Positions 1 to 5,625 of a DNA stretch of 17,933 bases are shown one piece after another. Position numbers and translations under genes: made by a program. Positions within the stretch are counted from its first letter, which is position 1. The number at the start of each line of letters is the position of its first letter. Source of the DNA: M3007 sp046155725 (GTDB lineage: Bacteria > Bacteroidota > Bacteroidia > Chitinophagales > Saprospiraceae). The notes below the pieces were generated by a model, which saw only the letters and a list, made by a program, of their open reading frames with translations, was not told where the DNA came from and searched no databases. The stretch lies in contig JBJXFT010000426.1 of NCBI GenBank assembly GCA_046155725.1, forward strand, positions 1 through 17,933, given 5' to 3'.

Positions 1-4
1 TGGA

Positions 5-715
5 TTACCGTGATTCATGGAGGTACTGCAAAACTGCTGCCTCCGACCCCTTTGCGTCACTTTGATACTTACCAATCATAGGGAAGACTGCCGCCAAGGG
101 CATACCCTTAAATTTAAACTCCTCCCAGGTTTTTGCAGTGGTTTCGGTGGGCAATGCCTCCGTTTGCAAGATAATCCGAGGTGTGAAATATGAGTTCCCT
201 TGAATGACTTTTAGATACTCGGCCCGCTGAGCGTCAACTTTTGATTTGAGAGCAAGCCCTCGTTTTTCTTCGATAAAAAACACAGTCGGCACTTTTTTGT
301 CCCAGATGCGGCTGGATTCACCATTGGCATCCAAGCTGCCCCTCCGAGCGAGCAATTCCGTTTTGATGGATTCACAATACTGCAGAAACTGGTCGGTGGA
401 AGATATGACCATCAAGGCAATAGCATATTTTTCTTCCGACTTGAGTTTGATTTGCGGCAGGAGTTTGGCCTGTAATTCTTCGCGGCTGTAAATTGGGTTT
501 TCTCCGAACTTTGGAGATTCCAGAGATTCTGTTAAGCGCAGGAAGGGAGATGTTTGGCACTTTTGGAGTTCGAGGCGCAGAGAGTCGTTTTCATTTTGGA
601 GTAGCTTCAGCCGCTTTCTTATGCTTTGGGCTGGGAGGGCGGTAACGAAAAGAAGAAGCAAAAGGAGTATCCTGATGAGTGCCTTGCCCATTCTCTGAAG
701 CTTCTTATTTTCCAT
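5..715 (-). CDS. GldM N-terminal-domain-like secreted or membrane-anchored protein
   Basis: This is a complete 236-residue protein; its TAA stop is at 5-7. A basic N-terminus and a Leu-rich hydrophobic stretch (about 12-28, ending LPAQ) suggest a signal peptide or anchor. A coiled-coil-prone segment (31-52) and a helical region follow. The tail from about 155 to 234 (LKSKVDAQR, then TWEEFKFKG, PLAAVFPM, YQSDAKGSEAAVLQYL) resembles, from memory, the end of the GldM/PorM N-terminal domain, where a WE-x-nFxG-xPL-AA motif precedes a helix ending in E-VL-YL. Full GldM is over 500 residues and continues with Ig-like periplasmic domains that are absent here. GldM couples with GldL to form the proton-driven T9SS/gliding motor. 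Its ATG overlaps the folD stop by 11 bases, so translation is probably coupled. The family link is a recalled motif match, and a role in secretion is inference. Confidence 0.65.
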   Translation of the reverse strand: MENKKLQRMGKALIRILLLLLLFVTALPAQSIRKRLKLLQNENDSLRLELQKCQTSPFLRLTESLESPKFGENPIYSREELQAKLLPQIKLKSEEKYAIALMVISSTDQFLQYCESIKTELLARRGSLDANGESSRIWDKKVPTVFFIEEKRGLALKSKVDAQRAEYLKVIQGNSYFTPRIILQTEALPTETTAKTWEEFKFKGMPLAAVFPMIGKYQSDAKGSEAAVLQYLHESR

Positions 716-1589
716 AAATCTCCCCCCTACAAGCCTTCAAAGTATTCATCATCAACGCCACCACCGTCATCAAACCAACCCCGCCCGGCACAGGCGTGAT
801 GTAACTGCAGCGCGGCGCAACACTTTCAAACTCCACATCGCCCGCGATACGGAAACCAGATTTTTTGCTTTCGTCAGGGATGCGGTTGATGCCCACGTCA
901 ATCACCACTGCGCCTTCTTTTACCCAATCGCCTTTCACGAATTCGGGGATTCCGATGGCCGCTACCACGATGTCGGCGCGGCGCACTTCGGCGGGCAAAT
1001 CCTTCGTGCGCGAGTGCGTGAGCGTCACGGTGCAGTCGCCAGGATAGCCCTTGCGCGAGAGCAGGATGCTGATGGGCGTACCGACGATGTTGCTGCGGCC
1101 CAGCACCACGCAGTGCTTCCCGGAGGTCTCGATTTTGTAGCGGCGCAGGATTTCGAGAATGCCCATCGGCGTGGCGGGCAGGAATGCCGGAAGCCCCTGC
1201 GCCATGCGCCCGAAGTTGACCGGATGAAAACCGTCCACGTCCTTGTGCGGCGCAATGGCGAGCGTAACGGCCTCTTCGTCAATATGCTTGGGCAGGGGGA
1301 GTTGCACGATGAAGCCGTCCACGTCGGGGTCGTCGTTGAGTTTTTGGACAATACTCATCAATTCTTCTTGGGTGATATCGGCCTCGCAACGAACGAGGGA
1401 GCTCTTGAAACCCACTTGTTCGCAAGACCTGATTTTGGAAGCCACATACACTTGGCTGGCAGGGTTTTCGCCGACGATGATGGCCGCCAAATGCGGGATT
1501 TTGCCGCCTTGCATTTTGATCTGCTCGACTTCGGCAGCGAGTTCGGCTTTGATTTGTTCTGAAAGGAGTTTCCCGTCGAGAATTACCAT
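705..1589 (-). CDS. folD: Bifunctional methylenetetrahydrofolate dehydrogenase / methenyltetrahydrofolate cyclohydrolase FolD
   Basis: FolD interconverts 5,10-methylene- and 10-formyl-tetrahydrofolate in the cytoplasm using NADP, supplying one-carbon units. The 294-residue length from the ATG at 1589 (MVILDGK) matches the family. Visible signatures are YVASK with the catalytic Lys at about 52, VDGFIVQLPLP, DVDGFHPVN, the Rossmann loop GRSNIVGTP, and the C-terminal PVPGGVGLMTV. Two positions differ from the usual consensus: LPATP replaces LPCTP, and Leu273 stands where VGPMT usually has Pro. The frame stays open upstream to a TTG at 1661 that overlaps the methyltransferase stop, but those 24 extra residues do not look like FolD, so the internal ATG is preferred. 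The 68-base upstream gap shows no clear promoter. Downstream it overlaps the GldM-like gene. Confidence 0.96.
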   Translation of the reverse strand: MVILDGKLLSEQIKAELAAEVEQIKMQGGKIPHLAAIIVGENPASQVYVASKIRSCEQVGFKSSLVRCEADITQEELMSIVQKLNDDPDVDGFIVQLPLPKHIDEEAVTLAIAPHKDVDGFHPVNFGRMAQGLPAFLPATPMGILEILRRYKIETSGKHCVVLGRSNIVGTPISILLSRKGYPGDCTVTLTHSRTKDLPAEVRRADIVVAAIGIPEFVKGDWVKEGAVVIDVGINRIPDESKKSGFRIAGDVEFESVAPRCSYITPVPGGVGLMTVVALMMNTLKACRGEIYGK

Positions 1590-1657
1590 AGAGTAGTGAA
1601 ATGATGAAGTGGTTTTATGAGGTGACGAATCTTCGAATTGTACGGAATTGGGGCTTT

Positions 1658-3205
1658 TCAAAAAACGCTTTTGGCAAATTCTGATTGGTTGAGAGGATTT
1701 TCGTTTTCGAGATCATTTTGAAAAACACCAGTCTCTGCAATTGCCTTTCCAAGCATCTGGACGACCGGGACGGAAACGCTGTTGCCCAAAAGTTTCATCC
1801 AACGCGCCCGCGAATCGGGCAACAAGAAGCCTTTTGGGAAACCTTGTGCCATGCAAGCCTCCTGCTTGGTTATCTTTCTGAACAAGCCCGGTTTATAGAT
1901 TTGCTCAATAAAGTTGTGCTTAAAAGCGGTCACGTCGGGCGCGTTCACATCGCGTAAAGCAACAAAGTCATTGGAATCGCTGGCGACGAGCGTCGGGAAG
2001 ATATTGGAACTGGGCAAGAAGACCCGGTTGATACCATTCAATCCGGTGCTGATTTTGGTGTTTTTGAAATCATACCTGATTTCGGAACAAACAAGGATGC
2101 CTTTCTCACTCAAACTGTTTATTGATTTGGCGATGTTCACTTTGTTCAATTTTAGGCTTCTGTTGCTTTTCAATAAATCAATGTTCAATTGATTGTCAAT
2201 TGCGCAATTCAATAAAGTCAGCTCATCATTGCCCAATCCCGCCCAGTCAAAATTGCTTATTGAAAAGGCATAGTTCTCTTCCGATAAAATTCTCAACTTT
2301 ACCAACTCATCCAATTCAGGCTGTTCGATGCTTTTATCCAAAGCCTGAAAATGTTTCAGGGACAAGGGGTTTCCATCCAAATGCCCATAAGCCGATTTTC
2401 TTCTGTTCTTCAGCAGAAGGTAACAAATCGCTTTTTGCCGGTCGGTTGTTTCAAAGATGTCCCATGAATGGACAGTTGAATGTCCGTTCCTCAAATCATT
2501 GAACAGAAAATAATCATTGAAGCCTTTGTTGTTTGACAAGCTCATGTTCCTGGCCAAAACAGGTTGGTCAAATAGGTCTTTTTGCAAAACTCGAATATCG
2601 AAGGGTTCATTCAACTCAGCATCAGCGATAATATCCGCCAACCTGATTTTTTCTTTAACAGCTTTTGCAACCTTGAATTTGAGGTAAAATTTTTCCTCCA
2701 AAAAACCGACTATGTAAATCCTTACCCGATTTTGTGGAACACCATAGTCAAATGAATTGAGTACATAAAAGCCCGCATAATAGCCAGCCGCTTTTATCCT
2801 ATTTAAAATATACCTCAAAGCCTCCTTATTTCTGGGGTCGGCCAAGCCTTTTACATTCTCAAAGATGAATGCTTTTGGCCGCGATTTATGGAGCAAATAA
2901 ATAGTATCGTTCCACAATTGCCCACGGTCGTCATCAAATCCCAGGTTTCTGCCGGCAATCGACCAGCTTTGGCACGGTACGCCAGCGGTCAATAAATCAT
3001 GTTTCGGCAGGTTTCTAATTTTGGTGATATCGCCGAGGTTGTAACCGCTGTCCTCATTGAAATTCGTGCAATAGGTATTGATTGCGTCCTTATTGATTTC
3101 ACTAAAATTAAGGCAGGCACCGCCGAGGTTGTTCAATGCCAAACGGAAGCCGCCAATCCCCGAAAAGAGATCGATAAAAGTAAATATCGGTTGCTGTGCC
3201 TTCAT
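1658..3205 (-). CDS. DNA (cytosine-5) methyltransferase of a type II restriction-modification system
   Basis: This enzyme transfers a methyl group from S-adenosylmethionine to C5 of cytosine and so protects host DNA from the endonuclease encoded just upstream. The 515 residues contain motif I DLFSGIGG (12-19), motif IV with catalytic Cys78 in GVPCQSW, motif VI ENVKG (116-120), motif VIII QNRVRIYIVG (158-167), motif IX (RKITKQEACMAQGFP, 443-457) and motif X LLGNSVSVPVV (472-482). The stretch between motifs VIII and IX, about 170-440, is longer than in many family members. It holds two segments that look like winged helix-turn-helices (about 256-315 and 350-398). The gene follows the endonuclease by 9 bases with a GAAGAA sequence in between, so the two are cotranscribed. 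It is visibly richer in A and T than folD or the xylanase, which suggests transfer. Confidence 0.95.
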   Translation of the reverse strand: MKAQQPIFTFIDLFSGIGGFRLALNNLGGACLNFSEINKDAINTYCTNFNEDSGYNLGDITKIRNLPKHDLLTAGVPCQSWSIAGRNLGFDDDRGQLWNDTIYLLHKSRPKAFIFENVKGLADPRNKEALRYILNRIKAAGYYAGFYVLNSFDYGVPQNRVRIYIVGFLEEKFYLKFKVAKAVKEKIRLADIIADAELNEPFDIRVLQKDLFDQPVLARNMSLSNNKGFNDYFLFNDLRNGHSTVHSWDIFETTDRQKAICYLLLKNRRKSAYGHLDGNPLSLKHFQALDKSIEQPELDELVKLRILSEENYAFSISNFDWAGLGNDELTLLNCAIDNQLNIDLLKSNRSLKLNKVNIAKSINSLSEKGILVCSEIRYDFKNTKISTGLNGINRVFLPSSNIFPTLVASDSNDFVALRDVNAPDVTAFKHNFIEQIYKPGLFRKITKQEACMAQGFPKGFLLPDSRARWMKLLGNSVSVPVVQMLGKAIAETGVFQNDLENENPLNQSEFAKSVF

Positions 3206-3214
3206 TTCTTCGAG

Positions 3215-4051
3215 CTATTTCAACAGGTTGATTTCCGCATTCGATGGTGGTTCTATTTCCAAAAACTCTCGGTAGATGCGGTCGCGGTACTCATTGCCCA
3301 GCAAATTGATTTCCTTTATGAAATTGGCATAAGTGCCTGTGCCGCCGATGAAATCCCAAAACTCATCGCCAATCAGGACTGATTTGTCCGAGTGCATATT
3401 GAACCACCGCATGGGGAAGCCCCACCTGTAGTCCGCTTTTTTCCCATACGGATTGTATGGTAGCGCATAAAATGCGCCGTTCACCTGGACTGGCTCCATC
3501 GCCAGCAACTTGAACATTTTCTCTTTGCTCACTTTCGTCTGGTCGCTGTTGGGCAAAGGCCCCTTCAGTTCAAAAGCGAACTGTTCACCGCGCTCCAAAT
3601 TGCTGATAAAAATATCGCAGGTCACCGAGACCGGGATTGGCTCTCCTTTCCCGGCCAAAATATAGGTCAACTCGGCGGCCCAATCGGGTTTTGCTTTCGC
3701 CGCACTTCCTGTCGAATGCTCCAACCGGTTCAGGGTTTCTTGAATCCTTTTCAACCGCTCGCTGCCGATATTTCCAGAAACCGTGCGGTTCATTTCACAT
3801 TGCCCATGTGCTTCGATGGCTACAACTTTTGCCAAATTCTCCCAAACACGGCCAAAAGGCGTGACAAACCGCCGTTCAAAATGCGACCCTTTGAAAATTT
3901 CATCCGGCACGAGTGCGGCATAAAGCGGCTTGCTCGCAAGGTGTTTCTCTTTGACAAATGGGTCGTTTATCAGCACATTTTCCATCACCCTGTCCATCAT
4001 CGCGGTCACAACCTGTTTGATTGCCGCAGCAACCCGTTTCTGTTTGTTCAT
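3215..4051 (-). CDS. Type II restriction endonuclease, TdeIII-like
   Basis: The product is probably a 278-residue type II restriction endonuclease, paired with the C5-methyltransferase directly downstream. The likely PD-(D/E)XK nuclease core is Asp146 in CDIFIS plus Glu161 and Lys163 in FAFELKGPLPNSDQ. The FELKGPLPN stretch followed by Lys-rich helices resembles the TdeIII/MjaII family, whose characterised members, as I recall, cut GGNCC. Other segments in keeping with the family are FGRVWENLAKVVA (66-78) and GNIGSERLKRIQE (94-106). The ATG at 4051 is preferred over an in-frame TTG at 4060, and an A-rich leader precedes it. No controller (C) protein gene is visible, and the endonuclease gene comes first in the transcript. 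The restriction role is well supported by context; the subfamily and the site are recalled and not verified. Confidence 0.8.
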   Translation of the reverse strand: MNKQKRVAAAIKQVVTAMMDRVMENVLINDPFVKEKHLASKPLYAALVPDEIFKGSHFERRFVTPFGRVWENLAKVVAIEAHGQCEMNRTVSGNIGSERLKRIQETLNRLEHSTGSAAKAKPDWAAELTYILAGKGEPIPVSVTCDIFISNLERGEQFAFELKGPLPNSDQTKVSKEKMFKLLAMEPVQVNGAFYALPYNPYGKKADYRWGFPMRWFNMHSDKSVLIGDEFWDFIGGTGTYANFIKEINLLGNEYRDRIYREFLEIEPPSNAEINLLK

Positions 4052-4094
4052 GATGGGCAATTTTTTTCTCGTCCTGAAATATGTTTCGTCTTGT

Positions 4095-4127
4095 ATTGTC
4101 GGGGTGACTTCAAGTCACCCCGACAAT
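4095..4127. repeat. Perfect 16-bp inverted repeat with a 1-base centre
   Basis: The arms 4095-4110 (ATTGTCGGGGTGACTT) and 4112-4127 are exact reverse complements around a single C. The element starts 5 bases past the kdsC stop codon and precedes the endonuclease gene. A T-run follows it on the plus strand only, so for the minus-strand transcripts here it lacks the U-tract of a standard terminator. It could be a processing or stabilising hairpin, a dispersed palindromic repeat, or the boundary of the restriction-modification insertion. Confidence 0.85.
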
Positions 4128-4132
4128 ATTTT

Positions 4133-4795
4133 TCAATACTTCGGCCATTTCCCCTGCAATTTCATCACTTTTTCCAGCACATCGCGGACGCAGCCTGCGC
4201 CGCCAGGCAAGGGAGAAATGTAATCGCAAGCGGCGACGACTTCCGGCACAGCATCGGCGGGGCAGCAGGCGAGCGCAGATTTTCGGAGCGGAGGCAGGTC
4301 GGGCAGGTCGTCGCCCATGTAGCAGATTTCGGTGGACTGGATGCCCGTGCGCTGCATGAACGATTGAAAGGCAACGGCTTTGTCCTTCACGCCAGAGTAG
4401 TATTCCGAAATGCCGAGGTGCTGCACGAAGCGTTTTTTCACCCCTTCAGAAGTGCCGCCCGTGATGATGCCGATGGGATAGCCGGCATCCACCGCCCAGC
4501 GCAGGGCTTGGCCGTCGCGCACATTCATGGTGCGGAGGTATTCGCCCGCTTCCGTCACCAAGAGGTCATTGTTGGTCAGCACCCCGTCCACATCAAAGAC
4601 AAAAGCCCGCACGGCTTTCATCTTGTCGAACACGTGCTCCAACTCAAACTTGACCGTCAATTCGTTTTCAACGCCAACGGTCAAGCCGCCCGTCACCGAA
4701 GGGATTCCAGCGGGCGGCAATGGCTGCGGCGTGGCCGGGGCGACTGCCCCAGCTCCCTGAGTTACTTGTTGTTTGCTCTCCATTCGTACACCCAT
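4133..4795 (-). CDS. kdsC: KdsC-like HAD phosphatase (3-deoxy-D-manno-octulosonate 8-phosphate phosphatase)
   Basis: KdsC removes the phosphate from KDO 8-phosphate to give KDO for the lipopolysaccharide inner core. HAD motif I is DVDGVLT with Asp68 and Asp70, motif II is IITGGTSEG around Thr112, a conserved Lys lies in VKDKAVAF, and motif III/IV is GDDLPDLPPL (161-170). It has no cap domain, which fits the tetrameric KdsC type. KdsC is usually about 170 residues; this protein has 220, because a Pro/Ala/Gly-rich N-terminal extension of about 45 residues precedes the conserved ELEHVFDKMKAVRAF. A second ATG at 4783 would shorten it by only four residues. The start overlaps the end of iscX by 34 bases (22 from the second ATG), implying cotranscription. 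Another KDO gene, kdtA, lies at the far end of the window. Confidence 0.87.
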   Translation of the reverse strand: MGVRMESKQQVTQGAGAVAPATPQPLPPAGIPSVTGGLTVGVENELTVKFELEHVFDKMKAVRAFVFDVDGVLTNNDLLVTEAGEYLRTMNVRDGQALRWAVDAGYPIGIITGGTSEGVKKRFVQHLGISEYYSGVKDKAVAFQSFMQRTGIQSTEICYMGDDLPDLPPLRKSALACCPADAVPEVVAACDYISPLPGGAGCVRDVLEKVMKLQGKWPKY

Positions 4796-5010
4796 TTGGC
4801 TTGTATCTGTTCCAGGTGGCCTTCGCTGCTGTCCTCGCGCGTTCCTTCAAAATGCGGGATTTCCAGCACCCATTGGAGCAGTTCGGTGAATCGGATGCGG
4901 TATATTTTGCTCTCGTCGAAGTCGCTGCCAAAACGCTCGTAGAGCGCCATCGCTACATCCTCGTGGTCGGCCCAAGAAATGGGCATATTGTCAAAGTCGT
5001 GAAAAGCCAT
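4762..5010 (-). CDS. iscX: Iron-sulfur cluster assembly protein IscX
   Basis: IscX is a small acidic cytoplasmic protein that binds the cysteine desulfurase IscS and modulates iron-sulfur cluster assembly. The 82-residue product has the family pattern: SWADHEDVAMALYERF (12-27), DFDESKIYRIRFTELLQWV (31-49) and a C-terminal EQIQAKWVYEW. Escherichia coli IscX has 66 residues; the excess here is mostly N-terminal (MAFHDFDNMP). In ISC operons fdx normally precedes iscX, and the ferredoxin gene lies directly upstream here. The other isc genes are not in the window. The 3' end is overlapped by kdsC. Confidence 0.9.
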   Translation of the reverse strand: MAFHDFDNMPISWADHEDVAMALYERFGSDFDESKIYRIRFTELLQWVLEIPHFEGTREDSSEGHLEQIQAKWVYEWRANNK

Positions 5011-5021
5011 GCTTAATGTGA

Positions 5022-5102
5022 TAATTTGATAATGAGGTAATTTGATAATGAGGGGGAATTTGGGGCATTATCAAATTATCCCATTCCCTCATTATCAAAT
5101 TA
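5022..5102. repeat. Long inverted repeat built from tandem 16-base words
   Basis: Two perfect tandem copies of TAATTTGATAATGAGG (5022-5037 and 5038-5053) are answered by inverted copies. Bases 5087-5102 complement the first copy over all 16 bases, and 5066-5078 complement 13 bases of the second. The predicted stem is 16 + 13 bp with an 8-base bulge on the right arm and a 15-base loop. It fills the gap between fdx and iscX and overlaps the fdx TAA stop. A terminator here would cut off iscX and kdsC, so partial attenuation or RNA processing is as likely. Confidence 0.88.
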
Positions 5103-5441
5103 ATGTTCGTGCCCGATGATCCGTTTTTGGTCGGGGATCGTGACCGTGATTTGGGCGGCGTTGTCGAGGATAATGCACTGACAGGCAAGGCGGCTCTCGA
5201 TGCGCGGGTTGATCGCGCGGTCAATAAAGTCTTCCTCCTTGTCGGAGATTCCTTCCAAAAAATCCTCGCCTTTTTCCACATACACGTGGCAAGTGGAGCA
5301 GGCGCAAACCCCGCCGCAGTTGTGGTTGAGGTGCACGTCGTACTCCTCAGTAAGTTCGAGGATGGACATATCTTCAAAATTGCCTTCCACGGTCTTGGGG
5401 GCAATGCTCGTATCTACAAATCGAAAGTGGATGACAGCCAT
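5100..5441 (-). CDS. fdx: [2Fe-2S] ferredoxin of the adrenodoxin/ISC type
   Basis: This 113-residue electron carrier probably supplies electrons to the ISC iron-sulfur assembly machinery. The cluster ligands are Cys42, Cys48 and Cys51 in NCGGVCACSTCHV and Cys87 in RLACQC, the C-x5-C-x2-C...C spacing of vertebrate-type ferredoxins. Cys46 and Cys89 are extra. The ISC assignment rests on the immediate downstream iscX. The ATG at 5441 gives the usual short N-terminal strand (MAVIHFRFVD). A strong Bacteroidota -7 box lies about 55 bases upstream, so this is likely the first gene of the run fdx-iscX-kdsC. It is divergent from the xylanase gene. Confidence 0.93.
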   Translation of the reverse strand: MAVIHFRFVDTSIAPKTVEGNFEDMSILELTEEYDVHLNHNCGGVCACSTCHVYVEKGEDFLEGISDKEEDFIDRAINPRIESRLACQCIILDNAAQITVTIPDQKRIIGHEH

Positions 5442-5494
5442 AAAATTGGGTGGGCGCGAAATTCATTTTGCAGTTTCGCGGTGTAAAAAGGACG

Positions 5495-5502
5495 CAAAGA
5501 TA
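5495..5502 (-). promoter_or_regulatory. Bacteroidota -7 promoter box of the fdx operon
   Basis: The minus strand reads TATCTTTG, an exact TAnnTTTG match to the Bacteroidota primary sigma factor -7 element. Transcription would start near 5488, leaving a leader of about 47 bases before the fdx ATG. The -33 element is not clear. A hairpin with 7-base arms (5455-5461 and 5474-5480, CGCGAAA/TTTCGCG) falls inside that leader. Confidence 0.65.
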
Positions 5503-5625
5503 GATTTTGCTTTGAGGAAAAATGCTGTAGCGAAAAAGCCTTTTTCTCACCCCCCACAAACAAGGAAAGGGTGGGGATGTTTCGGGAAACTGCCACCTTT
5601 GGTCTTGCTAAATTTTGAGTTTGCC

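Noticed and set aside
3716..4942. 408-codon plus-strand open frame across the endonuclease, kdsC and iscX genes
   Set aside because: It is antisense to three recognised genes, shows no domain, and its His/Arg-rich composition is typical of a shadow frame of GC-rich coding DNA.
5442..5625. TAAATTTTG just upstream of the xylanase ATG as a -7 box
   Set aside because: The spacing inside the box is one base off consensus, and it would leave almost no leader before the ATG.
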